The notes under the pieces were generated by a model that saw only the letters and a program-made list of their open reading frames with translations, made no database searches and was not told where the DNA came from. From positions 2,922,962 through 2,986,961 of the forward strand of contig JBCFYV010001001.1 of the NCBI GenBank assembly GCA_039000515.1: a stretch of DNA of 64,000 bases, in the 5' to 3' direction. Below are positions 10,936-23,109 of the stretch, one piece after another; the first letter of the stretch is position 1; every line of letters starts with the position of its first letter. The translations under genes and the position numbers were made by a program. This DNA comes from Timema cristinae (Eukaryota > Arthropoda > Insecta > Phasmatodea > Timematidae).

Positions 10936-11204
10936 ATAAATAAACAGTTGGAAGACTATTTTTTAAGTTTGTTCTAGAATTACATTAATTTACAAGTCAT
11001 GTGCCGAGTTAAATACCCCAAATAAGTTAATTTTTGAGTGAAAGTATTAAAAATTAACCTAATGTTTCAAACCAAAACTTATAGGCTTACATGTAGCACA
11101 CTTAACCCATAAATAAAATAATACTCATTTGGAAAGTGTTTTACATCACATATTACATTTTAACTAAAGAAAATAATAAATCATAATATTTGTGTTTTGG
11201 TGTT

Positions 11205-11520
11205 TAAGATGTCACCAGACATTGTTAGTGTATTCAAATCTCACAAGTTACAGTGGGCAGGACATGCAGTGCAAATTGAAGAATCTAGAACCTCAAAGTA
11301 TTGACTGGCAAAGCTAATGGGAAGATACGATTGGGAAGACCTAAATGCAGATGGAAGGGTAACATTAGAATGGACCTCCAAGAGATAGGGTGTAATGAGG
11401 TGAAATGCATAGAACTAGCTCAAGATAGAGATAGAGTGTAATGAGGTGGACTGGATAGAACTAGCTTAAGATAGGGATAAGTGGCATACTTTAGTAAGTG
11501 CGGCAATGAACTTTTGAATT
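11205..11520 (+). pseudogene. Non-LTR retrotransposon reverse-transcriptase tail, decayed
   Basis: A broken frame reads like the C terminus of an RTE/jockey-type polyprotein (KLQWAGHAVQIEE, later GRPKCRWKGN). It has stops and an internal duplication of about 60 bp around the AGAACTAGCT motif. It lies in the PGRP intron just before exon 3, in the same orientation. Confidence 0.6.
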
Positions 11521-11590
11521 CCTAATGTCTTAAGAGTAAGAAAGCAAGTAGTTATTTAAGATGTCCAAACTTGTGCGCTGTGTTTGACAG

Positions 11591-11908
11591 ATTTGGAAGA
11601 GCACTGGTATGTATCTCGAGAGAAATGGCAAGCAAACCAACCTAGCAGTCAGTGGATCACCTTCAACGCAACTCAGACCTGCGTGATAATCTCAGATACG
11701 GCTACCCGCCCCTGCACAGACTTGTCCGACTGTACCGCTCTTGTCAAGGAGATTCAGGAAAGCCATATGAAGGATTACAATTACAGCGACATCGATTATA
11801 GCTTCCTGGTGGGAGGGGATGGTCGCATCTACGAAGGTTGGGGCTGGGAGAATCGTGGCACACACACCAAAAGCTGCTGTTTCAACTGTTTAGAGGTGGC
11901 ATTCGTAG
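11591..11908 (+). CDS. PGRP-LC-like receptor, exon 3 (PGRP domain, first part)
   Basis: It encodes residues 181 (shared) to 286 and starts the extracellular PGRP (amidase_2-like) domain. Visible family hallmarks are REKW at 190-193, the core strand CVIISDTAT at 211-219, the family's cysteine pair Cys222/Cys228, IQESHM at 235-240, the GGDGRIYEG signature at 255-263 and GTHT at 270-273. In amidase PGRPs the core strand is VIIHHT with a zinc-binding His; here Ser-Asp replace His-His. The domain should therefore bind but not cut peptidoglycan. The Gly265-Trp266 pair falls where GW is associated with DAP-type peptidoglycan in this family; that reading is inference. Donor TTCGTAG|GTGCG, phase 1. 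Confidence 0.95.
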
Positions 11909-11984
11909 GTGCGTTGCTTTCACAGTCATTTTGGTCATCAATTGTAACTGAGGTATATGGAATGAAAAATGACATCGTCGACCA

Positions 11985-12078
11985 GGTAATCAAACCCGCG
12001 ACTTTTGGCTTTATAAGTCAATTCTCTATGATTGAGCTATCCTGGTTCATCTTGTGTCCAGGGACACTTTTAAAAAGT
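11985..12078 (-). repeat. Single arm of a tRNA-like foldback element
   Basis: The complement of the TF tRNA-like unit (AATCAAACCCGCGACTTTTG, later TGAGCTATCCTGG). It lies just after PGRP exon 3. Confidence 0.6.
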
Positions 12079-12244
12079 TATAGTGAACCATAATGCGATA
12101 ATTGGTGATAATATCGGCCATTAAGAACTATTCACGATTACAGTCCACGATGAATCTTATCTTCCTTAACTGCTGCCAAGCTTAATTATATTTAATTCGT
12201 ATGTGTAAAAGTAAAACAACTTGTGAAAAGTTGGCCTTGGTTAA

Positions 12245-12330
12245 GAGAAGAACTAGAATAGCTCAGTGGTAGAGTAACAAAGCCAACCGACCCAAGCTTC
12301 AATTTCCATGTCCAGATTTTAATTTTTCAC
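12245..12330 (+). repeat. Single arm of a tRNA-like foldback element
   Basis: A plus-strand TF unit (TAGAATAGCTCAGTGGTAGA, diverged B box, CCATGTCCAG end). With 11985-12078 it forms a loose inverted pair about 170 bp apart. Confidence 0.55.
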
Positions 12331-12614
12331 TTTATTAGGTTTGATTCTAGCACCAGGGTCAGTGGACAAGACTGTGTGAGACATATTAACTAAATATATA
12401 AGCAATATCTTCTAGTTGTAATGAGTTTCTAGATTTGACAGGTAAAAGTATAGAGTTCTTAGCACCATCCAGATTTTGTGTGATCTAAGGTTCTCTAGTA
12501 AGAATAGAAAATGTACAAGATTAATCTGTTTACAAAAACATATATAATGTACAAATATTAAATATATTGTCTTTATGATTACATAGATAAACAGATCAAT
12601 TTTAATAGGAAGAA

Positions 12615-12800
12615 CCTTACTTGACAGCTAGAAAAGTTACTAGACCTACCTTCATGTATTCATATGTCAAGTCATGTGATATGCAGCTCTAAATGTTCAT
12701 AGATATTACCAATATCTATAAAATAACATTAATAATATAGTAAAATGCTATCAATGTTGGCAGCAAAAAATATATTTGCATTTTCTAAAAGTTTCTTCCT
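12615..12800 (-). repeat. Dispersed repeat family R2
   Basis: The segment contains TATGTCAAGTCATGTGATAT, then GCAGCTCTAAATG, then a TATTACCAATATCTATAAAA run. Related copies are at 20520-20655 and, inverted, at 8735-8835 and 40735-40935. The class is unknown; it is probably a MITE or SINE. Confidence 0.6.
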
Positions 12801-13137
12801 ATTCTGATTGTATTCAAAATACTAATTAAGATGTTGAATTATTGCTGATTTACAATTTTTTCGAGCTTAGAATTGATTATCTTTATAAGTGTTTGTTATA
12901 TAAGACTTGACTGAGAAAGAAACTTACTAAATTCAAATATTGCAGCCGGTGCATCGAAAGTTGTTTTGACCTTCAAGTTTGTCTCTTGAATATGGCCATA
13001 TTTGGCTTTGTGATAAATTTGAATCTTTCTTAGAATTGGTCTTGGATAAGAAACATTTTTCAATTGGGTGGTAAGCTTCACTTCATCGTATGCACAACTC
13101 TCGTGCTTCCTCTGACAACACTATTGTAACAATTATT

Positions 13138-13285
13138 AAATAATGACACTTGGACACAGAAATTGAATCCGGGACTTTTAGACTAGTGCATTAATGCTCT
13201 ACAACCAAGCTATTCAGCAATCATCAAGGAATCATATGAATGCAAAGGTCTCTGGTTTGATTCCAGTGTCCGGGTGTAATTTTTT
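13138..13285. mobile_element. tRNA-like foldback element TF, short copy
   Basis: Left arm about 13141-13210 (minus) and right arm about 13235-13281 (plus), with almost no central spacer. CACTTGGACACAGAAATTGA is mirrored by CCAGTGTCCGGGTGTAATT. It looks like an internally deleted version of the element at 37.5 kb. Confidence 0.7.
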
Positions 13286-13659
13286 TTCAACTACAGTAGT
13301 GTCTTAAAAATTTTGGAAAATAGTTGGACATGTGAAGATGGGTCAGTTTACAAGAATTAATCCCTCCTTTCACCCCTTTGGGTGTCTAAAAAGTATAGCC
13401 ATAAGTTTTAACGTCAGTAACATTCACAGTGTTGCTATTGCCACCTGTATTGAATGTGTTTGATTTATTTAATTAGTCCATTTTATTGTACAGTCATCAT
13501 ATAGTGTATAGTCTCTAGTTTTTCATAAATTCTGTTTGTTTTGCTTATTATCTAGTATTTTTTCTAAATGTTATTTGACTCACAATTACCATTCTCTGCT
13601 AATTTTTCACATGTTATTTTGTATGATCTCAATTTCTTTTAGCGTGAATTAGACTCTAA

Positions 13660-14260
13660 TCATCATCATGAACTGTTTCCAGTGTGTCGCCGAGTCCCTT
13701 TAGTAAAATGCCTCCATCTCCCCCTGTCCTTTCCCATTCTTCATCCTACACGCTCTTACAATCTCCTCCTCTCACTAGCACACTTGCTGCTATCTGTTTC
13801 TCCCATCTCTTCCTTGGTCTCAATTGCGGTCTCTTTCCTTCATATTTTACATCCATTAATATTCTTGGAATCCTCTCTCCTTCCGTCCTCATTATTTGTC
13901 CATACCATCTCATCCTTGCTTCCTAAACTATCTCATATAACCCCTGTAACCCAATTCTTGACCGCACCTCTTCAATCTTAATCCTAACTCCTCGGTAACA
14001 GCAAGCATGCTCCTCAAAAACTTCATTATCATGGCCTCCAATTCCCTTGTTTCTCTTTTATCCAAAGTCCAAATCTTTGCTGCATATGTAACTATAGGTA
14101 TAAAGTATGGTCTATACAACACTTAAGGGATACCACTCTTTTACAAAGTAGATTTCTCACACACCTGTATAAAACCTCTCCCTGCTTGCTGCCTTCGTCT
14201 CACTATATCTTCTTTACTGCCCCCTATTGCCTCAAACACACTCTACTATGGATTTAATTT
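13660..14260 (-). pseudogene. Non-LTR retrotransposon 3' part, family L1a, decayed
   Basis: Read on the minus strand, the open stretch at 14122-13928 resembles a reverse-transcriptase C terminus (WTLDKRETRELEAMIMKFLR). It runs on into the L1a tail ending in the complement of CATCATGAACTGTTTCCAG. Stops and frameshifts are present. It lies in PGRP intron 3, antisense to the gene. Confidence 0.75.
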
Positions 14261-14669
14261 AATTGAAAAATGTTCCCAGGTATGGTTGTATTCGTAACCA
14301 GATGTTTCTTTCCACCTTAAATTGTAATAATGTGAAAACTAGTGCCCCATCTTCAGTGTATGAATGTGTTTACGCTAATTTTAAACTCTATAATTTATTA
14401 AATTGCCAGATCGGTGTTTCTTAAACCCATCCTTTCCAAGGCTTTGTGCTCTATTCCTGAAAGCAAGTTGTATAACTGTGCTACTGGCTTGTTGGGCCTA
14501 ACATAGCTTTGCCAGAATCTTGCTAGCCAACACTTTTCAGCGTTCCTGCCAAACCTTCATAGCTACTATAGCGGTCAACGGGGCATACACAGTCCCCATT
14601 GTACTTCACCCCCCTGCAGCAGGCTATCCCCTATTCCCCTACTTCATCCAGTTGCCCGTCTCCCTGATT

Positions 14670-14800
14670 TGGATGAAAGGCTAACCTTGTGAGAGACCAG
14701 AGAACAGGTGGAAAGGAGTGTGGAGGATGAGAGGAGAGAGCAGGGTTATGGTTGTTACAAACAGAACCGACCAGTGGCTGGAAACCGTCGATGATGACGA
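14670..14800 (+). repeat. LINE tail fragment
   Basis: An AGGGTTATGG-type coding tail followed by the CCGACCAGTGGCTGGAAACC end, a divergent member of the L1a tail family. Confidence 0.55.
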
Positions 14801-14928
14801 ATTTATTAAATCTGGTTAAGTAAACTTTGATAGATATGCAATGATAAGCATGTTTACTATTAAGTTAAGAGATCACGGAAGCTATGTAATAAGATGTCAC
14901 GTATAAAGTAACAAGTTTATCATTTTAG

Positions 14929-15152
14929 GAAGTTACCTGAGTGAAGGAGACAAACAGGAAGTTACCAAAGAGCAGATAAAATACTTTCAAAAACTTTTAG
15001 AAATTGGTGTAGCTCTTTCGTCCCTGACCAGAGACTTCAAGATCTTAGCCCAGTGTAGAAAAACCAACACCAAGAACCTTGGACCCAACTTGGTTCAAGC
15101 TGTGAAGAATCTACAGCGTTTTGAGGATAACAGTGCGTTTAACTGTTTGTAG
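14929..15152 (+). CDS. PGRP-LC-like receptor, exon 4 (end of PGRP domain)
   Basis: It encodes residues 287 (shared) to 360 and the TAG stop. Acceptor TTTTAG|GAAG; phase 1 joins to exon 3 as Gly, giving FVGSYL, the family's FIGNF-like strand. QIKYFQKLLEIGV and LTRDFKILAQCR correspond to the C-terminal helix and strand. Amidases have GHRQ followed by a Cys ligand in a DPG or SPG loop. Here His is replaced by Cys329 (QCR) and the loop is NLGPN, so no zinc site can form. The full protein ends soon after the domain, with no tail. Total coding length is 1083 bp, an exact multiple of three across four exons. Confidence 0.93.
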
Positions 15153-15161
15153 CTTAAGGAC

Positions 15162-15167
15162 AATAAA
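15162..15167 (+). terminator. Poly(A) signal of the PGRP gene
   Basis: AATAAA lies 10 bp after the stop, so the 3' UTR would be very short if this signal is used. Confidence 0.5.
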
Positions 15168-15689
15168 TTACATTAACACTATTCTCTGGGGGGGGAAAGT
15201 AAAAAGGTTTTAGTTAAATAATATATAATTTGGACCAAACAGTGTCTAATCTTATAAATGTATTTTAAAGAGTTTAAAATAAAAAATAAAATTTAATAAA
15301 GGTAGTTAAAAATAAGAGACTATTTGCTGATGATATTGACACTACAAACTTTAACAAAACCGTCTATTTTATAGTTTTGTTCAAAATTAGGTTAGAAATT
15401 TATAAATTCACCAAAGTTGATTGAAATGGCGGTTTTTTGTCATCATATTGAAAGATCCAGTTTCAAATAACAATTGGGTACATTGGTACTTATTTAATCT
15501 AATTTCATTTCTTTTTTTATCCTATTCGTTCAGATTTTCAATGGACACAAGCATTAAAATGTAATTTAATAAAGCTATACTAATGCAATTTTGCATTTTT
15601 TTATATATTCCTAGTTCGCCATCTACCTTCAATGCTTCCTTTTCTAAAATGCAATATAGGTCATCTTTCTAATATCTAACTAAATATCC

Positions 15690-16105
15690 TTAAGGAAAAC
15701 ATCTTTTTTGCTTTTTGAGGTGTATTGTTCAATTTGGAAGAATGTACAGTGAAGTTACCTTCTTACAAATATAATGAAATACCTCAAAAAGGAAAAGAGA
15801 TTTTTCTTAAAGAGATATATTATTTATTCGCAACCAGCGTCCATTTCCTGTGTTTGTCCTTCATGTTATTTGTTGCTATCTAAGTGACCTACCATTGTTA
15901 ATTTTCTACCCTTTGTTTTTTTTTTGTTCCTCTTTTAGGAAGATGCACTGTGTGTCCTCACACTTCTTCATAATTAGTTCTCTGAGAGAATGAAACCCAG
16001 GTAGGGGGGATTTGGTGTTAACAATAAAGTTTATTCATGAGGTAGCCATTACCCCTTTGTCCAATGGCAACAATGTAAAGTGTAAAATGTATTCTTTTCA
16101 TTGTA
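15690..16105 (-). repeat. Half of foldback family R1 (right-arm type)
   Basis: It matches the right arm of the 51816-52758 palindrome: AAAGAGATATATTATTTATT, later GAATGAAACCCAGGTAGG and ACCCCTTTGTCCAATGGCA. The opposite orientation is found at 18180-18625. Confidence 0.7.
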
Positions 16106-16149
16106 CAAGTCAAATTGTGTTTGTTCACTGACATTTAACTGTAATATCC

Positions 16150-16350
16150 ATCCACATCGATGGTCAAGTGGTATAAAGTGTCAGTCTTTTGTAAAGACTG
16201 GATTGCCGACCGAAGGGAGGTTGGAGTTTTAATCTCATTGGTTGTACCAAGGGTGGTTTCCCATTCTCATTCCATGCAAATATGGGTAAACATTTGCTTT
16301 AAAATTTTAACTTTCTTATCTACATACCATTAGATTAATGTACACGTATA
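16150..16350 (+). repeat. SINE-B-related copy
   Basis: A tRNA-like head (CGATGGTCAAGTGGTATAAA) is followed by the SINE-B body (GGTGGTTTCCCATTCTCATT, then CCATGCAAATATGGGTAA). Confidence 0.6.
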
Positions 16351-16684
16351 GCCCATTGCATATTTCTTGATTCAAATAGAGGTTTAGACTTGGATTCTTT
16401 AGTTGCCTGTTCAAACTTGTGTCAATACTCTTAGTAAAAATAATAATGTAAATGCGAAAATTATGTTTTTCTCAAAAGATAAGATGCACACTAGTGCTTA
16501 CCTTCAGTTACTATGTGAACAGTAAATCAAAAGTTTTGGAAAAGCGAATTTTAGTGAAAAACTCATCAATGTTGTATGTCAAAAAATTTAAAAATTACTA
16601 TTTACTCAAGAAATGTTTTAACAATCACAATAGTATGAAAGTATTTCATGAAAAATAATAGCAGAAAACATTTCACTATAGATA

Positions 16685-16971
16685 TTATTATTATTATTAT
16701 TATTAGCACCGCGTCTTACTACCCATTCGGGTTATACGCACTTACGCTAATGTGTAATGGTAGGGTGATAGTGAGATGAAATGGAGGACCTACAGTTTAA
16801 CGTGGAATCCGAACCACGGTGGCGGCCTGGCATTCCCCACATTCACAAGATGTCTTGTCAGAGGTGAGGGAAGGGTTTGGTAATCAGATAAATCTTTGCC
16901 GGGACCGAGGATTGAACCCCGGCCGCCAGCATAGAAGTCTGACACCTTACCCCTAGACCACCAGGTCACCC
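16685..16971 (-). mobile_element. SINE-A, full length
   Basis: It is bounded by a perfect 11-bp target duplication, CACTATAGATA, at 16674-16684 and 16972-16982. The (TTA)n tail, shared 3' tail, body and tRNA-like head are all present. Confidence 0.93.
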
Positions 16972-17159
16972 CACTATAGATAAAAAGCCTTAAGATTATA
17001 TGATTGAGTTGATTTGATTGACAAGTCTTTAATACAAAGGTTGGTTTGCTGTGCTTCCCACACATCTAGAGCAGGACATGCACTCAGCCTCTTGGTTGAA
17101 CAGTGCTGCCCTTATCATCTGGTATAAAGCAGATGTACTAGGGAGGTCAATAAAGTGCA

Positions 17160-17375
17160 GTGGTTTCCATTTGCCTCCCGCGCTAAAATTCTATAAGTGA
17201 GCACCAAAGGGCCTTTCAATTTTGTCGGGACAAATATTTTAACATACTTTCCAGTGTTGGTTTACATGTCATAAGTGGCGTAGGACCTACGACTTTACCT
17301 TCAAGGAATTTGTGTTACAGATTTGTATTGCTCAAGAAAAATTCCATCAATCCCTTCCAAATCCCTAACACATTA
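17160..17375 (+). repeat. SINE-E-like fragment
   Basis: It contains GGGCCTTTCAATTTTGTCGG and GCTCAAGAAAAATTCCATCA, which match the family at 22735-23035 and 36035-36597. Confidence 0.5.
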
Positions 17376-17861
17376 TCAAAAACAGTACATGTGTACACTT
17401 AGTAAGAGAACTAGGACAAAGTGCTCATTTTTTTAATATAAAAAGTAGATGGTAATTTATTTATCTACTAGTACTAACCATTATATTTTTATTTCCAAGA
17501 GATTAAATAATTCACATATTTTTGCATAGTATAGTAGGAAAAATACAAGGTTACAAAAATTAATATTATTACAAAAACTCTTCTTACAAATCTAAAGTAA
17601 ACTATTAATAGTTCTTATTTTGAAACAAAATTTAAGTTTTGGCCTAAATGAAGTCTTTACTAGCTTTTGCCAGAATTAGTGTGAATAATATGTAAGGTGA
17701 GAACATTACCATAATAATTAGGATGGATGTAACTGTTGTAATGTCTGCTTGTCTTTGTTTATTTATACACATCACTATTTCATATTTTTTAGGTTTATGT
17801 AGAAGATAAACTAAAAATTAATATAATTTTTACAAAAATTAACAAAGCATTTAGTTACACT

Positions 17862-18126
17862 AATTACCTGGTGGTCTAAGGGTTAGGTGTCAAACTTCTG
17901 TACTGGGGATCCGGGGTTCAATCCTCGGTCCCGGCACAGATTTACCTGATTACCAAACCCTTCCTTCACAAGACGTGTAATAATCACAACTTGTGAATGT
18001 TTGGAATGCCAGGCCTCCACCGTGGTTCGGATTTCACGTTAAACTGTAGGACATCCATTTCATCTCACAATTACCTTACCATTAAACATTAGCGTAAGTG
18101 CGTATAGCCCGAACGGGTAGTAATAG
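17862..18126 (+). mobile_element. SINE-A, near full length
   Basis: A perfect 10-bp target duplication, TAGTTACACT, at 17852-17861 and 18127-18136 bounds the element. The tail ends soon after CCCGAACGGGTAGTAATAG, lacking the usual GACGCGGTGCTAA part. Confidence 0.9.
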
Positions 18127-18179
18127 TAGTTACACTTATTGTTACAGTGCCTATAAAGTAACATTATCAATTTATATAT

Positions 18180-18625
18180 TTGGAAGAAGGTAGGAATGAA
18201 GACAGTATGAATTTTACAATGAAAATAAGAACACAGTTCACCCTTTACATTGCTGCCACTGGATAAAGAGGTAATGGCTGCCTCTTGAATAAAATCAATC
18301 GTTACTGCCCAATCCTTAAACTTTGGTTTCCTTCTATTGGAACTATTGAGAAGGGAGTGTGAAGTGTGCAACCCAACTTCTTAAAAGAGGAAACCAAAAA
18401 ACACAAAAGGGAGACAAAATAAATTTGTAAAGAATGATAGAGCACTTAGATAGGAGCATGTAAAAGAAACAAATAACATAAAGGACAAACACAGGAAATT
18501 GATAATGGATGTGATGCGAATATATAATATATCTTCTATAAGATAACCTCTTTACGCATCTTACAAATATAACAAAATTACCTCATAAAGCGAAAAGAGG
18601 TTTTCCTAATAAGAGATATTATAAT
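18180..18625 (+). repeat. Half of foldback family R1 (left-arm type)
   Basis: It contains GGAAGAAGGTAGGAATGAAG, AAAGAGGTAATGGCTGCCTC and GAATATATAATATATCTTCT, which match the left arm of the palindrome at 51816-52758. Confidence 0.7.
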
Positions 18626-20203
18626 AATGTAAAAATTTAAAAACAAAGTTTTGAAATATATTAAAAAAGATGTACAAATATACCAAATAAAATCAAAATA
18701 AAATTAGTTGGTTAACGGTATAGCTTTGTCTCAATCTTTTCGGCACCACCATAATATTCCTTTGAGTTTCTCCGGGTAATATTTTGTTTAAAATGTTTCC
18801 TAAATAAAATAGCCTAATACAGTCAATGGGCACCACTGTTGCTGACATGAATTAAATATTTCTTATTTTGAGTAGAGAAAAACAAAACAATTACATTTTA
18901 ATAACTTGATATATTGAAAATCATTACTTTAACTTGTATGGTAAAATGTTTAATCTATTTTAAATGATTTTTTTTTTCTAAACAAAATTACTTTTTAACA
19001 AGCAACATTATGAAGTAATTTTTAAATATGGTAACTCCTATTAAGGCACACTAACTATGACAAGTGTAACTATGAGAATTATATTTCTTAGGTCAAACAT
19101 GACAAAAATGGTAGGTCAAATAAAGATCAAGACTGTAAACCAAACACCTTGTTGAGTAAGTAACTATGTGTATTCAGGTATGGTCAAAATCTGTTAATTA
19201 GTTCAAAAATTTAGGGAAAACATGTACATACACAACATATTTGTAAACAAAACATCATGAACATTGCATGAATATAAGATTCTAAGACAATGAACACAGT
19301 AATGCAATTTCATAGATTATCCAAACCATAACTCTTGCCTGAATAAATTACATTTATATAATAGTTTACTTCCTTTCTAAACTACATGTAATTATTTTAT
19401 TAATGAGTGGTTTTTATGAATTAATCATCGAAGGGCCTTTTTTTAAAAATCACTTTACATACTTTTGTTGTAAAAGTTAGAGAAAGTATAATCCCATTTT
19501 CATAGGAATACAACTAGAAGTTATTAGAACTACTTTCATGGTTTAACAATGAGGTGGTCCAGTGGTTAAATGATTTTATAATAATGGAAATTGAATGAAG
19601 AAAGCCCTCCTAGGGAAAGAGCAAAATGTGGGAGGAATCCTAAGCCTTAAGGTGACATCTTTCTTCTGTCTTCTAAGGTAAAAATAGTCACAGATAAATA
19701 TGAATACAAATATTAGTCAATTCTAGGAATGTATGAAGTCCACTTTTTAAATTCAAAGTGAAATCAAATCAACATCAACACCAACTTTTTCCAGCCTGTG
19801 GCAGATCAAATAATATGAGATATTCCCAAAGCCAAATGAATCGAGGTTCAAATATTTATCAAAAAGTTTATTGTTGGATAAAAATATACTTTGCATAACT
19901 ATGTTAATTTAGGTATTAAATATAATATAAAAAAATGCTGTATTCCAAACATAATTAATATTTTTGTCTTAAAATGATATATTAAGTCATCACAAAATGT
20001 TATATAAATTTTATTTAAGATTTGTTTCTACACAAAAACTAATTTATTATGAAAAATAGAGGCATATAATTCTTAAAAAATTAACCTAATTGTGTGTTTT
20101 AACTTTAATCTTTTGGATTGAGTTCCTCCCACATTTTCCCTCTTTTTTTGTGTGGGCTTTTTTTATATAAACTTTACACTTTTGTTTTCATTAATTTTTA
20201 TAA
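18626..20203. other. AT-rich intergenic DNA, nothing recognised
   Basis: No coding or repeat signature was recognised. The base composition is strongly A+T with no sustained open frame. Confidence 0.5.
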
Positions 20204-20482
20204 GGTGACCTGGTGGTCTAGGGGTAAGGTGTCAGACTTCTATGCTGGCGGCGGGGTTCAATCCTCGGTCCCGGCACAGATTTATCTGATTTCCAAACCC
20301 TTCCTTCACCTCTGACAAGACATCTTGTGAATGTGGGGAATGCCAGGCCTCCACCGTGGTTCGGATTCCACGTTAAACTGTAGGTCCTTCATTTCATCTC
20401 ACAATCACCCTGCCATTACACATTAGCGTAAGTGCGTATAATCCGAATGGGTAGTAAGACGCGGTGCTAATAATAATAATAA
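20204..20482 (+). mobile_element. SINE-A, full length reference copy
   Basis: It starts GGTGACCTGGTGGTCTAGGG and ends in (TAA)n. A perfect 9-bp target duplication, TTTTTATAA, lies at 20195-20203 and 20483-20491. Order: tRNA-like head (about 75 bp), body with the CACCGTGGTTCGGATTCCAC segment, then the tail GCGTATAATCCGAATGGGTA with TAAGACGCGGTGC. Confidence 0.94.
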
Positions 20483-20519
20483 TTTTTATAAATTCCCATA
20501 ATCATAAATCTACATTCAA

Positions 20520-20655
20520 ATGTACATGTGTAAAGTCATGTGATCTGCAGCTGTCACTTTTGATAGATATTAACAATACCTTTAAAATAACACAAATAGT
20601 ATTGTAAAATGTTAAAGGCGATGATCGCAAAAAAGTATGCCCTTATTTTCTAAGT
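20520..20655 (-). repeat. Dispersed repeat family R2
   Basis: It shares GTAAAGTCATGTGATCTGCA and the following TTTGATAGATATTAACAATA with 12615-12800. Confidence 0.6.
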
Positions 20656-20659
20656 TTCT

Positions 20660-20862
20660 TCCCACCATCAACTGTTTTCAGCCTGTGGCCGGGTCAGATT
20701 AGTATAATGCCACCATCTTCCTCTGTTCTTTCACCTTCTTATCCTCTCACTTGCATACTTTCCGTTATCTGCTTCTTCGATCTCTTTCTTGGTCTTTCTT
20801 GCTGTCACTACATTATTAATCTCCATCATTCTCCTTTTCTTTCTATCCAAATCTTAGAGTGT
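20660..20862 (-). repeat. LINE L1a tail fragment
   Basis: The complement of the L1a 3' end (CAACTGTTTTCAGCCTGTGG, GTCAGATTAGTATAATGCC), followed by the C/T-rich coding tail. It ends in a short (TG)n(TA)n run. Confidence 0.7.
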
Positions 20863-22734
20863 GTGTGTGTATATATATATACACTTATTATACATGTTGT
20901 TATAATAAATAATTAAAACAATAACATACACTTTTTTTATAAACTAAATTTTGTCCCAATGGAGTACTCATTTTCTTTTCAAAGCTTTCTCATAACATTA
21001 AGGCAGTGTTGCAAATAATTTGACAGAAAATGTTACTCTGTATTTGATTTCCTACACACACAAAATATTACGATAAAATCAAATCAAAGTAGTCAATTTT
21101 AACAATAAAGTACAACCACAAGTATGCTGGTCATTTGTAATAATGGTTATTTAGATATTTTAATAGCACAGGGATCAAACTCTGATCTTTAGCAACATTA
21201 CATTACAAACATAACGTATCACACAACTTACACCAGTGACTTGCTTTAAATCACATTTATAACAAACAGATGTAAATGTATAAAATGTTAAAATCGTAAA
21301 AGATAAACAATTTGGTTTAACATAACATAAATTTTCAGAATTTTACAACAACGTTTAAAGTTTATTTAAAAGACTAATGATCCAATGAACCTTTTATTTA
21401 TTTTTTTAGAAAGTCTAATAGGACAAAATCAGATATTAATTAAGGAGTAGAACTGATAGAATTGACGTCAAAAAAGTCCAACTTTGAACTCATCATTGGG
21501 ATAGTGTATCTACTTCAACATCTTAAACAAATGAAATTACTATTAGAACTACATCCAACTATGTTACACACAAACCATTTCTAAGGGCAGTATCACACTG
21601 TCATTGATTTTTTGGTAGAAAATAATTTATTTTATAAACTACATGGTACTATGGGTGAAACCCCCTTTGATAAAATATGTGTTATCATATTATATCAAAT
21701 AGACATTTACTAAAAGCTCGTCAGATTTGTGAAATAAAATATAGGGCTAACTAGGAAAAAGTTACAGAAAAATTGAGAAAAGAGAAACATATGTGCCCAC
21801 TAAAAAGTATAAAAATCAAATTTATTTTAAAAGACCTGAATTAAAAAGTGTATTTTCAAATAAAAGATTTGTATCTTTGATAGTACTACAATTTTACAAT
21901 GATAAGTTATTTCATATTCAAATAGCTTCAGAGAAATTAAGGAAATTGGAAAATTTCCCCTTATAAGGTAACCTCAAAGTCATTTCCATAAGAAAACAAA
22001 AATTGCCATCTTGTTTACAATGATAAATAGTGTTTAAATATATAATTCAATCAAGATCGTTAGAGCAATCTTTGAGAAAATCAATTTTGTCTCTTTTTGC
22101 CCTTTAGTAAACTACCCTTAAATTAAGGGTTGGATATATAACTAAAAAAACCTCAGGAGGACCTTACGGAAACTCCAGATACTAAGTTTTAGCTCAATTG
22201 GTAAAATACTTTCAACTCTAACTAGAGGTACAGAAAGACAGATGGCCAAAATGACGACATTGCGAAAACTACTTTTTTGGTCTCAGGGGGTCATGAAACA
22301 TCAACATTTATCAAAATATCAAGTTTGATTTTTTTTACAATCACAATATTTTCTCTTCGAGATGTCGAGTGAAAGTAAAAATGTACAAATAGACCATGAA
22401 ACTTTAAAAAAAAATTGGTAACCAGAGGTTGGTTAAAAGGAAAAACACAATTTAAACTAAGAAGCTATGTTTCATATTGTAAATCTTTTGTAAAAAGATC
22501 TGTAAAATATATCATTTTGTAAGAGACCTTTATTAGATCAATGTTGTAATACCATATATTTTCTCTTATCAAATAACTTTTATATAATAAATGTGACAAT
22601 GTAATAATGTCCAAAGACACTCATGTTTATTTGTTAAAGTGTTATAGTAGTAAGGTTTCTCTGCACATGAAAACTAGACAGATTTCCCACAGATATTAAT
22701 TTTCCTGGCCTAAAAATGCTAATATATTCTAATT
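20863..22734. other. AT-rich DNA, nothing recognised
   Basis: No exon-like or repeat-like structure was recognised beyond short A/T runs. Confidence 0.5.
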
Positions 22735-23035
22735 ATTTGAGGTAGTTAATGTTTACTTTCTGAACCGAATGACTATTTCAGCACATAAGAATGTCTATGA
22801 GCAAGAGCAAAAGGGTCTCCTAATTTTGTCAGGTAAGGTATTTTCACATACCTTTCAGGGTTATTTTAAATGCCACAACCAACATAGCACAGACGGCTTT
22901 ACTTCCTCATAAAAGGAAGTTGCGCTATAGATTTTTAGAGTTCAAGAAAAATCCGTCGACCATGGTTTGGTTCGAACTCATGAACATCGGGTCCTTAGAT
23001 AAGAACTATACCCTAAGAACACCGAGGTCGACATA
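22735..23035 (-). repeat. tRNA-derived SINE, family E
   Basis: The tRNA-like head is on the minus strand at the right end: TGTCGACCTCGGTGTTCTTA, then GAGTTCGAACCAAACC. The body contains the GGAAGTTGCGCTATAGATTT segment. A second copy at 36035-36597 is interrupted by SINE-B. Confidence 0.7.
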
Positions 23036-23109
23036 CAAATATAAAATGCATTTTTTTTTTCTTTACTTTTAAAAAGTTAAAATATATTTTCTTCTATTCA
23101 ACACTTTGC

